Shown here: piece after piece, positions 47,700 to 59,667 of the stretch
Position numbering within the stretch: position 1 is the stretch's first letter
Layout: the number at the start of each line of letters is the position of its first letter
Assembly: GCA_026874595.1 (NCBI GenBank)
Contig: CM049316.1
Location: forward strand, 2,990,339-3,054,338
Length of the DNA stretch: 64,000 bases
Reading direction: 5' to 3'
Source of the DNA: Sipunculus nudus
Lineage: Eukaryota > Annelida > Sipuncula > Golfingiida > Sipunculidae
Notes under the pieces: model-generated
Databases searched by the model: none
The model's input: only the letters and a program-made list of their open reading frames with translations
Told to the model about the DNA's origin: nothing
Position numbers and translations under genes: made by a program

Positions 47700-47815
47700 T
47701 AACTTGTGTTTTCATCCAGAATTGTTTGATTTAACTGGGGCCAGTGTGAAAATAGTGAATTATATTCTTTGGCCCGGGGTTATGTACTGAGATATGAATA
47801 AATCAATGGATGTAA
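47700..47815 (+). repeat. Duplicated block U', right part
   Basis: ACTTGTGTTTTCATCCAGAA and the following sequence through ATGAATAAATCAATGGATG match 34922-35030. Together with 40946-41041 this completes the second copy of block U, split by the element in between. Confidence 0.75.
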
Positions 47816-50800
47816 GGGGACTAGGGAATGTTCTGATAAGATATATCCATGAGCCTGACAATTGAAATTCAATAAATTTTATTGATGACACATGAGCACC
47901 ATCACAAAGAATATATCCTTCTTAAGTTACTACAGCAGGCCAAATAAGATTTTAGATTGTTTTAAACCTGATTTCCATTTAAAACAAAAAGATTAATGGA
48001 GATAAATGGAGGCAAACTATATTTGTATTATGACTTGTGTCTTCAACCAGACAAAATGGTTTATCTTCGATCAGTGCTTAACTTCAGATAATTTTGGGCT
48101 GATTTTTTATAAAAAAAATATACTGATAATCAATATACAGAATTCTCCTGATCATTTGCTATAATTTTATTGATAACAAGTCACCAAACTTGTGCCAGGG
48201 ATTAAATAACATTTCTTCAGGATATTGGCCCCAGGTGGTCTCGATTCTAAGACAGATTAGATTTGTTTTACAGGATTCTCACTTAAAGCAGAGAAAGATT
48301 ATTATTTACAGGACGCCCGCGCACCAAAATCAGATATAACATTCACCAGTGTGGGTGGATTGTCACAAATGGTGGCACATAAAAGTCATCATGTTAAAAG
48401 CAATGGTGAACTTTTAAATGTATCATATGTTAATGAAGCTGTGTAGGTGACAGCAGGTGTGAATATCGCGGAAAATGTCATATGTTGTTAAAAGATACTT
48501 TTTGAATTATTAAAGGTGTACTTAGTGTGTCTGTCAAAGGGATCACCAGTATAAATGTAATATCAGGGGAGCACCTGCACAAATGAAAATTCTTCTGACC
48601 CAGAGATGGCCTGCTGTGGTTTAGATCTAGTTTTTCTGGCAGCCTTAATGTTCTGGCCACAAAATCCTGTAGTGGATGCTGCTGTCAGTAATGCCAGTAT
48701 TTATAAGCTCTTTACATAAAAAGTTACAAATTGCTTTACATTGACAAGTTAATGCAAGAGCTATTTTTCCTAGTTATCAAGAATAGCAGAGAATATAGTC
48801 ATGGACCTAATCATCAGCTTTATAAATAAGTGCTAGAATGATAAATGTCAAACCTCAGACAAAGAGCATGATAGACTTCTTTGGTTACACCAGCTGTTAT
48901 GGTGTCGTGTATATACTGTGTATATCGCGGCAGATAGGTAAGCAACCATGGACTATCATTGTCACCTAGATAGGCACCCATAGACTATCACTGTAACCCA
49001 AGACTTAAAATACAAATTCTCATCATTTTTTATGGTAATTATACTCACCTCAAACTTGACAGCAAAATAAGGTCAAAACCTATCATCTGAGTCATCCCCA
49101 ATGGCAAATATAGTAAACTGTTCCTTGGCTGTGCCACTTTAATAACACAGAATCTCTACAACTTAAGCCTGTTCCAGCCATGTTATTTACTTCTCTCCTC
49201 GGATAAATTCCACTCTGAGTGCCTTGTCTGCTAAAATCCAGCCCACTCCGCCATAATCCAGCCTTAGGCCTCACATCAGTTATATTCCAGTCATAATGGT
49301 GTTGTCAGCTGTATTGTATCATCCCTCTGTTTTACATCTGTCACAGTCCTGCTCAGAGTGACTTCAGGGTTCTTCAGAATATAAATAGAGAAGTGCAGAA
49401 GTTTACTTGACTCACACTGGATCATACAAAATCAACAAGTCTGCACAGAGGTTTGAAACATTTGCAATATAATTAATTAAAACAAAAATATATTCAAACT
49501 CGCAAAGAATATCAACCACATAGTCTCCCATAGAAAAAGCACATCCATAGACCAAAACTAAATCCACAGTGATGCTGAGCCACACAGAGGTATATGGCCA
49601 CATTACTGTTCACAATAGTAGGGCTCTCAATGGGAAGAAACTTTTAAGAGTTGGTCATTATGCTGGGGAGTCCCATCTGAGTTTGTTTCATCCCAAGGTG
49701 AGATGATCCATGTCAAATTTTGAATGTTGATGTATAATTATTTTTTTCTATTTATGTCTTTATTGTATTACAATATGATTAGAAACTGTGTCATATTATG
49801 GTAATCATTATAATGATTATAGTGAAATGTTAGGACCAATTATAAGCAGTGTTTACACAACTGTTTGGTTTATTTGAGGCGGCCAACAATGGTCAGTGAC
49901 TGTTATGGTTCTGCAACCAGAAATGTGTGCATCCCATCTGATGCTTGGACTGGAGGAACCAAGCGTCCAACAGAGATTTCAAGCATCAAAGATGCTTACA
50001 CCCACATCCCTGAAAGCCCTGAAAGTCCCTGAACTCAATCCAAATGCTGAAATGTCTTTCTATATATACTCAACATGGCAATCCATTTAAAAACGACGAT
50101 CACCCTGACTCAATAATCTGTCACCTCTGACTCTTACTCAATGCACATGACAATGTTCATTTTATTTCTGGGTCCTTTTTCTAACTGTGACCTGCTGTGT
50201 CCAAGCACATGACATTACACTGTTATTACACTGTGTATAACATTCTGCCACATATCCTCAGGGATAACTGAACTGTATTCAAACACTGGACATGCTGTAA
50301 ACTGTTTCAATTGATAATAGCACCACATCAGCTAGTCCATCTTCAGCTGCATCCATCTTCTAGTCAAGTACTCCCAGACGCCAAATAACCAATGGCAACA
50401 CAGTGACATGTACAAATGTCCAGCTCTGCATCACAATGAGTGGACAACTGGCAAATTGTCTTCATAACCTGTCTCCACCACAGCCAGTTAATGGTCTGAA
50501 TCAGCATACATTACATCATGATTATGCTGTCACATAACAAAATCAGTACCCTGTCAGTCATCATCCAGTATTTGTGGGCTGCCTGCACATGCCAACTATC
50601 ACTGTCCATGTCCTGAAACCTGGCTCTTTGAAATGTATCCAGCTCTGATCATCAGCTATCACATGTACAATGGTGTGTATGGCATCTGACAAGGGACTTT
50701 ACAGCCTGCAAGCCTTCCCCCTACCCCACCCCACACCCTCAGCTGACATCAAAGGCCCAAGGTGCAACAATTATCCAACAGTTTACACATTAAATATTAA

Positions 50801-52120
50801 TCATTACTTAATGGACTACTGTAGGAGTATAAAAAAACAATTAAAAATGCGTAACTATTCTACAGTATCACTACTTGCTTGTGGCAACATAAAAATCTAT
50901 ATTATCATTGTGTTGTAGTTCCACCCAGCTGCCAGTAGGTGGCATTCTCTGCCTGTCTTATATATAGACTTTATTGTATCTGTTTTCTTGTAACAGCAGT
51001 TCTACCTGATATTAATAAGCTCATTGGCCAGCACTGTCTGAGAACAGCCACCGTAAAGAGGAGACTGTTTAGTATTAAGCATGACTTAGCAGAAAGTAAA
51101 AACTGTCAGAAAAGTGAGACAATACATATATACTAGCTTGAAACAGTTAACTCTAGAGCTTATACATAAGGCTTAGCATATGTCCATTCATGCATAGAAT
51201 ATTTCATAATACATATTGCATGACTCATTACATGTGAACGGAATATAGATTTATCTGTCTGTGTACCTATCAGCCAGGATCTAGCCAAGTGGTTCCCATA
51301 TTTTATATTTCCTGTACAATAGTTTGAATATTGCATGTTTACTTTCCATTGAAATTATGATCTTCAGCACAACAAATTCTTTAACATTGAAACGACTGAT
51401 AAATAGTGTCAGCTTATGTCAAACTGTGCAAGATGAATAGAAAACTTAGGGCAATCTTGACAGAGCACACTGGCAGAAACATTATGTGTATGTTACATGT
51501 CCAGGATTGAATAATTCAAACTTCTTTGTCTAACACACAGGTTAACAGCAAGGACAATACTGCAGTTAATTTTTGAAGATTTCAGAGATGCAAAGTTTGC
51601 ATGTCCTTTAAAATCATGAGGAAGTTTCAAACTTGTTTTACGTGAAAACTTAATTAAAGAAATGAAATTTTTTAAAATATTTTTAAAGTTTGAAAAGTTA
51701 TGAATTAATTTGAACGTTCAATAAAGATGTTCATCTCTTTCTTAATTCATCATATGTTTGAAATGAATCACACATAAATTTCCATCACAAAAGTGAACTT
51801 ATCTGCAAAATTGGATCAAGCTAGTATCTCCTTGGGGAAGATTGATATTACCATACATTTACTTTAGGTCCTAGACTTTGTTTGTTACATAGAATATATT
51901 GAACTCACCATTGTGGTCTGTACTGCAACAAGTTTGTTATAGTTAATTGAATTTTGTTCTTTTGAGAGTGTTTGTAACCTGTGGTGCTTCTCTAGCAAGA
52001 GCTTCAGCAGAACTGATCAGTCTGAATAATCTGTCACTTCCCTGGTGATACTGATATTACCATTGAGCCTTTATAGAGAGCACTCAGTAGAGCTCATACC
52101 TATGCCAAGGTGAGGTGACA
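47816..52120. other. Presumably intronic sequence, no feature recognised
   Basis: Unique-looking AT-rich DNA. Frames at 48478-48660, 49092-49274, 49412-49603, 49896-50090 and 50670-51136 show no Spire-like or other known domain and no convincing pair of splice sites. Confidence 0.5.
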
Positions 52121-52305
52121 TCACTTGATCAGCTCCTTTGTCTGGAGTCTCTCCAAAATATGCCTCTTCCTACCCCATGTGCCACCCTTTAAAAATATTT
52201 CATGGAAATCAGTCCAGCAGTGTCTGTGTATTCATGCTAATAGACAAACAAACCAACAAACAGACAGGGGTGATAACATAACCTCCTGGGTGGAGGTAAT
52301 AGGAC
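52121..52305 (+). repeat. Dispersed-repeat 3' end ending in CCTCCTGGGTGGAGGTAAT
   Basis: TTTCATGGAAATCAGTCCAG, then a run of ACAAACAAACCAACAAACAG, GGGGTGATAACATAACCTCC and TGGGTGGAGGTAAT has the look of a common invertebrate interspersed-repeat end (from memory; family name not assigned). The terminal CCTCC-TGGGT-GGAGG can form a hairpin. The left limit is uncertain. Confidence 0.45.
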
Positions 52306-55300
52306 AGGGAGAAAGGTACTTCCAGGTACAGGGCATGTCTCCTTGTACCTGCTGTCATCTATCAGCAGCAGGGCTGGGAGAGGCTGGGATTCATTGTCAC
52401 TTCATCCCAACAATAGATGTACCAATTGTAAGACCTGTTAGTGGCGGCCATGTGATACTATTGACGGGCCTTTTTATTTATGACCAGTCTTGGTTAGGCT
52501 GGTTTTGCTGAATGTTCTGTCTGAATGCCCGCGCTGGGAGATCTGCCTGCAATGGTGAATAGTAAGAACCACCTTGGTTGAACCCAGACTGATTTATTGG
52601 TCAGTCTCCTGGGCATTATTTATTAACTAACCTTTAGGTGTATATACATCATTGTAATGCCCCTGTGTATAGCTTGCTGTTTAAACAGTTACGTCTGTGT
52701 GGCTGCTCTGCACTGAGCTGGGTGAAAATACCTCTATCAAGGTTCTTGTTACATGCAGTATAATTAAAATATACCTTTAATAGCTGGCTACATTTGGATT
52801 TTACCTTGGGCCTCTATTGTAGTGGAGTATACACTGTCCTCTGAACCTACAGCAAACTGAGAAACCATTGATTTCCTCATCCAGTAATTAAAAAAAGGTG
52901 TGTGTGTGTGTGTGTGGGTGGGGTCATTATAGAGTAGTATGGACTATGGTAATTGATCTACATTGTTAAGTGATCATCATCTATATCTAGATGTCCTCAC
53001 ATCACAAACTGATGGGTCATTTTGACACCAAGGGCAACCATCCCACCATTTGATTTAGCTAATGATCTGTTCAGAATCTGTTCAAACTTACACGCAGATA
53101 AATATATGGCACCTGTAAGAATTATTGATATGGATTACCAGCCTAGGATTTCCTAATGATTATCAGTACCATATCAGCGTTTGCATTCCTAATGGATGTA
53201 CAGTTTCACCTATTATATTGATACTCAGCTGTTTACGTTTCTGTCCCATGTCCCAGGGCAGAAGAAAGTATGTGTTTCAGCTCCTTGTAATTTGTCTTAA
53301 AAATTTAATATACAATCTCAGTGTCTTAACAGTAATTTCTTCCATTGATAAAGATTTAAAATAAATTGATAATCATCCTGTTTGCTCTACTAGTTTATGA
53401 TTGGTGTATTTATGACATGGATTCCTCATCAATAATTATAATAGTTCACATGTGTTTATCAACATATCAGTCAATTATATCAGCCCTACCAAGAAACCTT
53501 GGTGAGAGCATAATTAACCCTCCTTGAAGGATATAAAAAAAACTTTATATATGCTTTCATCTAGATATCCAAATACGTTTATCTGTAAACTCTACAACCT
53601 GTTAGGGAGAGCGATATGACATCCTTGAACCTCAGGTGTTACAGAGATCAGTACAAATTCTCTGGAGGGTGCTCACACTGGTTGCCAGGGAACCGGGGAT
53701 GATTTGAAGGGCATGTGAAGGGCAGCCTCTTCATGGGGTGTTGGTAGTGATAAACCATCACTGTCTGTGAACAAAGTCTACATGCCCTGTAACTATCATG
53801 TGATAAAGGTCTTCAGCAGTATTGTCTCGACCCAGGGGAGTCAAAGCACTGCCATACAGGAATCTGCCAGCTAGTGTGAAGTTTAAACATTAGTTGCTGA
53901 AGGACGGTGCCTTACACTGGTCGCCACTTGTTCTTATCAATTTAATGACAAGTTGGCTGTTAAAATTTTGAGTATTAGTCAGGTATAATGCAGTTTTATC
54001 TGTAGTAACCCTTTGCTTTGTATATTTATGTTAGATTTCAGACACATTATGGGCACTCTTTACATTTACATTACAGACAATATCTTGTTCAGCTTTTATT
54101 TGATCTTCACCGAATTTTTAACAGTTCCAACAGAGAGGCTTTGATGTAGGTTAATGGGAATTTTTAGAACTGAAAATATATATGCAATATATTTGATCTC
54201 AGAGAATCTAACCATATATTATAGTTCTAGGTGGCAGTTGTGATTGTGCTTTTGAGAACATGTTAACAGTAAAGAGTTCAGTTCAGATTTAAACAGTATT
54301 TCGTAATAGTAATAATTTGCAAAACAAAAAAAAAAAGGCTTCAGTGGGTATGGTTTTATTTCTTCCACTGGCACCATGGCAACCAATGACCAGCCAAGGG
54401 TGTAGTCATCTGACCTGTTTAGCCTAGAGTTGCTGCAGGGAAAAAAAATTATTTAATGAGAAACTTAAAGAGGTCTTGGAAGAAAAAAACATAAAACATC
54501 AGGGGAGTTAAGTACTGGTTTATCAGAGAGAAACTCATAGAGGGAGGTCAGTCGCAGTGAATTCCTCCTTAGTGAAGCTACAGGAAGATGTCGGGTGCTG
54601 GTTTCATTAATGATTTTCAGAGACCGTCTTATTTTTGGGTTGACTCCAGGGGCTGTTACAGGTCACAGACCTCCCATTGATGAAACACCTGAAGCAGGGA
54701 TAACCTGATGTGATGGCCACTCTCCATGCAGATAACTTCATCTGATGGCCAGGATTAAGATCCTCTAACCTGAAGTGATGGCCACTCTCAAGGCTGGGAT
54801 GTTTTCCCCTCATATCAGCTCGCATGAGTAGTTAGGTGTGGCAACTCTCGACCTGTCCAAATAAGCACTCCAGGGCTTCTGAGATCATCCAAGGATCAAA
54901 TTTCTGACAACTGGCCTTGGGAGTATTTATTAAGGGAAGAACAATGGCAGTTACCATAGAAACAGGGTTTATGCATGTGCTCTTTTGTGTAAGTTCCTTA
55001 TTTATAGCTTAATGTCTGTATTACCAGTGCTGTACAGCAATATAATTACTAAAAGATCATAAGGATTGAAAGGCCATTTCAGTGCAGTTTTCTGAATGAC
55101 TGGTGTGATTTTTCAATGTAGGCCCTTGCAGTCCAATGTAAATGGCTGTTGAGTCATATACAACATTTGCAGTGAGTTGCAAAGAAACACAGGGCAAGCA
55201 GCCATATTTCATCTTGGGGTTATTTTGAATATCATCTCCCGAGGCAAGCTGCAGAAACATGTGGGAAAATCACTGTTTCTGTATAAATAGATTCTTCCAT

Positions 55301-56190
55301 AATAGCTGCCCTGACACAGTTGATACTTAACCAGGTATTTTTTTTAAATTCTGCATGGCAGGATAATTAGTGCTGTGGACCATTGCCATGGCAACATTCT
55401 AAATTGTGAAACTTCCAAATGTAACAAATGATCCCAGATTTCTTGATCAAGTTATATCAAGCAGTAAAGCTCTTCACTTAATTTCACTGAGGAAATTAAA
55501 TTTTGGAAAAAATCATTTTATAGTCTTCATATTTAATAAGCCAATGTGTTTATCTTTGTTGAGATGTTTTCATCATGGTGGACAACTGTTGATCCCTTGT
55601 CTTCTAATTAATTGGTTAAAACTTACTAAACATTAGTCAGCTTTACTGTTTGTGAATTAGTTTTCAAGATGATACAACTTAACTGAATGCTGCATGCCTT
55701 GATTCACTTCCTTAGTTTTTACTTTGTAAATTGAGTTTTCTTTAATATATCTTACCTTTACCATTTAACATACAATATTCTTGTCATATTTAGATTTCTC
55801 TTGTAATGATTGAAAAGGATTTCAGGTAATAATTTATCCAATTCTGCAGTGTGTCAGCAGTTATATAAACACAAGTAATACTGCCTTCTTAGTATAGTGC
55901 TGTGTTTCATGTGTGATAAAACAATAAAATTACTGGACTTACTGCATTGTTACCTTGTTGCTGATTCTGGCAGATAAGCTGCTATATTGCTCAGTTTAAA
56001 CATAATACGTACCATTAAATGTTTCACTAACTATTGGAGAGTGGCATATACTGATGCCCTCTGGATTTCTAATTATGTGTTCTAATTATATTTTTAGTTT
56101 CTAAGCTATATATCTTAGTACCATTACACAGAGGACACCTGCTTATCAACAGTGGCATCAGTTTATCTTCCTGGGTGGAGGGGATGACTT
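52306..56190. other. Presumably intronic sequence with a short (TG)n run
   Basis: A (TG)9-type run lies at 52898-52916. Around 54700-54790 the phrase TGATGGCCACTCTC appears twice, a small local duplication. No exon recognised; frames at 52125-52511, 54607-54825, 55057-55260 and 55406-55636 lack known motifs. Confidence 0.5.
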
Positions 56191-56195
56191 GTGTG

Positions 56196-56229
<34 letters not shown>
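56191..56229 (+). repeat. (CA)n(TA)n microsatellite
   Basis: A GTGTGCACACACAC start runs into about ten CA and eight TA dinucleotides. It abuts the 5' end of the element at 56236. Confidence 0.92.
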
Positions 56230-56235
56230 CCATTT

Positions 56236-56820
56236 TTAGCCCTCAGCCCTTAGGCTGATGGGCTATTGTCGTCACCCAAGCTGTCCGTCCATCTGTCCGG
56301 CGTCCGTTAACTTTTACCTTGTGAGCGGGATATCTCTAAAAGAATTCACTGTAGGAATTTTATTTCTTCGCTGAAGATGTATATTGACAAAATCTCGGTC
56401 TAGTTTGAAGATGGGTGACCTTGACATATTTTTCTACGTTTTAGAGCTGATTATAGAAAAACACTTAGAAGCTTAATTCTCAGAGACCATTAGGTGGATT
56501 TTCACAAAACTTACTATGATAATTGGGACTGATGGTCTCTATCTGCTGCACAAGTTTGGTGGTGCCACCTACAATTTCTGATTTTTAATGAATTTTTATC
56601 GGATTTTTCAACTTTGGCCTTGTGAGCAGAATATCTTCCAAAAGCATATGGTAGATTTTTATGAAACATGGTTCATACCTCTCCAGTTTAAATTTATAAC
56701 TGAGACATATACAGATATACATCCATGAGAGAACAAATATTTTGTACTTGTTACTGTTACCACCTATAAACACTGTTCTTTTGGCATAGGGCTTTTGTCA
56801 GCTTCTGCTGATATTCTAGT
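56236..56820 (+). mobile_element. Short Helentron-like element, TTAGCCCTCAGCC head
   Basis: The 5' end TTAGCCCTCAGCC folds with GGCTGATGGGCTA just downstream. The 3' end carries AGGGCTTTTG, the inverted copy of the first bases, then hairpin TCAGC-TTCT-GCTGA (56798-56811), ATATT and CTAGT (56816-56820), followed by T. The interior holds two diverged half-repeats (TTACCTTGTGAGCGGGATAT and TTGGCCTTGTGAGCAGAATA). Its 585-bp length and lack of coding fit a non-autonomous copy. Confidence 0.65.
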
Positions 56821-56931
56821 TAACATCTGTATGACACATTTCAAATATCTATACTTAATCATGTTTTAAATATATTACAATTAAGTGTAAGGTTTTACAA
56901 AATAAGGTATTAGGTTTCCAGTATATGTTAA

Positions 56932-56978
56932 TTGTATCCGCCAAAACAGAGTTTTGCGGATACTATGTTTTCAGCTGG

Positions 56979-57009
<31 letters not shown>

Positions 57010-58651
57010 GTAGGTGTCCGGAGAACTCCTCCGTAACCGCTGGGCGGAATTTTCCGAAACCCGGGATTATGTTCGGGTCACATGTGAACTGCTGCGCCCC
57101 GATTTTGTTTTGACCTCTGACCTTTCCTCTGCGCTCTGCGTCCGTTTGTGCGTCTGTTTCCACACATAAACCCACATATCTCGGGAACCGTTTGACCGAT
57201 CAGGAAAATTTTTTTGCACAAATGTAGCCCTCGGAGAGCTTTATAACATACACCAAAAATGGTGGCGCCACCTGCAACCATGTTTGCACAGTGTCCATCT
57301 GTTCGTCTGCCTTGGGTTAAAATCACTCATATCTCTGCAGTGACTTGACTAATTCACCTGAAATTCGGCATGCGCAAACATCCTGGATAGCTTTTCTGAT
57401 TTTATGACAGGTGGCGCCACCTACATTCACGTTGACGCTGCAGACATCCAAGCTCATATCTCTGGAACCGTTTGACCGATCAGGAAAATTCTTTTGCACA
57501 AATGTAGCCCTTGGAGAGCTTTATAACATACACCAAAAATGGTGGCGCCACCTGCAACCATGTTTGCACAGTGTCCATCTGTTCGTCTGCCTTGGGTTAA
57601 AATCACTCATATCTCTGCAGTGACTTGACTAATTCACCTGAAATTTGGCATGCGTATACATCCTGGATAGCTTATCTGATTTTATGACAGGTGGCGCCAC
57701 CTACATTCACGTTTACGCTGCAGACATCCAAGCTCATATCTCGGGAACCGTTTGACCGATCAGGAAAATTCTTTTGCACAAATGTAGCCCTTGGAGAGCT
57801 TTATAACATACACCAAAAATGGTGCCGCTACCTGCAACCATGTTTGTACAGTGTCCATCTGTTTGTCTGCCTTGGGTTAAAATCACTCATATCTCTGCAG
57901 TGACTTGACTAATTCACCTGAAATTTGGCATGCGTATACATCCTGGATAGCTTTTCTGATTTTATGACAGGTGGCGCCACCTACATTCATGTTTACGCTG
58001 CAGACATCCAAGCTCATATCTCAGGAACCGTTTGATTGATCAGGAAAATTTTTTTGCACAAATGTAGCCCTTGGAGAGCTTTATAACATACACAAAAAAT
58101 GGTGGCGCCACCTGCAACCATGTTTGCACGGTGTCCAGCTGTTCGTCTGCCTTGGGTTAAAATCACTCATATCTCTGCAGTGGTTTGACTAATTCACCTG
58201 AAATTCTGCATGCTTATACATCCTGGATAGCTTTTCTGATTTTATGACAGGTGGCGCCACCTACAATCAAGTTTACGCTGCAGACATCCAAGCTCATATC
58301 TAGGGAACCGTTTGACCAATTGGGCCAAAATTTTGCATGTGTATAGTTCTCACAAAGCTCTTTATCATACGCTAAACTGGTGGCGCCACCTGCAACCCTT
58401 TTTTGCACAGCGTCCATCTGTTTGTCTGCCAAGGGCAAAAATCACTCATATACAATATAGTGGTTTGACTTATCCGCCTTAAATTTTGCATATGTATACA
58501 ACTTGGACGGCTTTCTGGATTTTTTGGTAGGTAGCGCAACCTACATACACAATTTGGCTGCAGACATCCATGCTGATATGCAACACTTCACCCGTTCCAC
58601 TCTGATTTAGGCGGATACAAGTAGTCGCTTGTCGACTACCCGTATTCTAGT
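56932..58651 (+). mobile_element. HINE/Helentron-like element, TTGTATCCGCC ends, 280-bp tandem core
   Basis: The 5' end TTGTATCCGCC (56932-56942) has an exact inverted copy GGCGGATACAA at 58610-58620. This is immediately followed by the hairpin GTAGTCG-CTTGT-CGACTAC (58621-58639) and then CGTATT and CTAGT (58647-58651) with T next. The 5' end also folds locally (CAAAACAGAGTTTTG). A (GCC)n run lies at 56980-57009. The core has four steps of exactly 280 bp (GACAGGTGGCGCCACC at 57406, 57686, 57966 and 58246, diverged at 58526). Each unit has two GGTGGCGCCACC palindromes 131-149 bp apart. The asymmetric inverted ends plus 3' hairpin are the published hallmark of Helentron/Helitron2 elements. No open frame of note. 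Confidence 0.8.
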
Positions 58652-59667
58652 TCTAAACTAGGTTTATCATATTTCTTGTAATCTCATAAATGGAACCAAA
58701 GTCTATATTACAATTATTAATATATTTCATATATCAATATATAAATATTATTGTCTGAATAGTGGTGGGGGATGATTGCATTGACAATTCCCACCTTGCC
58801 AAAAAGTGGGGGGGGATATATACCCCCCCCCCCTAAATTGACGCCCCTGCTTATTTACTGAATTTTCTGCTATGCTCATGGTGCTAAAAATAAATGCTTC
58901 ACAGATCAGTTATGCAGATATAACATGTTTCTTGACTATAGTCATAGTAGTCTACACTGCAACAGTTTAAAACATTGAAGGGCAGTTACCTTGGGGAAAG
59001 AGTATAAATACACAATGGTTCTGCTCAGAATGTTAATACACAAATCAGCCCTATTTTGCATGGACTTTTATGACCCTTCCACCCCCATAGACAGAAATTC
59101 ATCTGTTTTGTTTGACTCCATGAGGATCAGTATTTATCATAAGTCTTCATGTATGCAGAGCAGGTATGATTGTTATAGGGTTTTTGTTTCTATTCAGCTT
59201 CGCTATGAAATATTTAAATGTCTTGGTCAGCAATGCAGTATGTGTCCTTGCTCCTGTCTGTCTTGAAGAATCAAGCAGGTTTTTATCAGCCAGGATAAAG
59301 TTATTACTGGTTTATATAATACTTGTCAAGAAATGAAGATAACAAAAGAAACTTGTTAGTCTCACTTTAGTAAGGGGACAAAATCCTAAGTTCATTGCCA
59401 GGGTCATGGTTATGACTGTTTTAAATCAGCAAAATGAAAAAAAAACTACATACTGTTAAAATGAAACAAATAACATTTAATAACACTTGCAGAGTAATCG
59501 TTTTTACATGTGTCATTTGATTATAAGGAGTCTTATTACAAGTTTTGCTTGTAACAGTTGGCTTTGGAAGCAGAGGTGAGTCAGTCAAAAAAGCTCACTG
59601 TGCACCTAGGTACTTTGTGTTTACTTGTCAGAACCCTATCACCTCAGTTATAGGTCATATTGTAGAA
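58652..59667. other. Presumably intronic sequence with a G/C-run relic
   Basis: 58766-58855 contains TGGGGGGGGATATATACCCC and GACGCCCCTGCTTATTTACT, suggesting a fragment of another dispersed repeat. No exon is recognised; the frame 58991-59266 has no known motif. Confidence 0.5.

Noticed and set aside
50996-51136. Acceptor-like TTGTAACAG followed by an open frame ending in a stop
   Set aside because: The peptide (VLPDINKLIGQHCLRTATVK and following) matches nothing I know and the expected downstream Spire domains are WH2 repeats, which it does not resemble.
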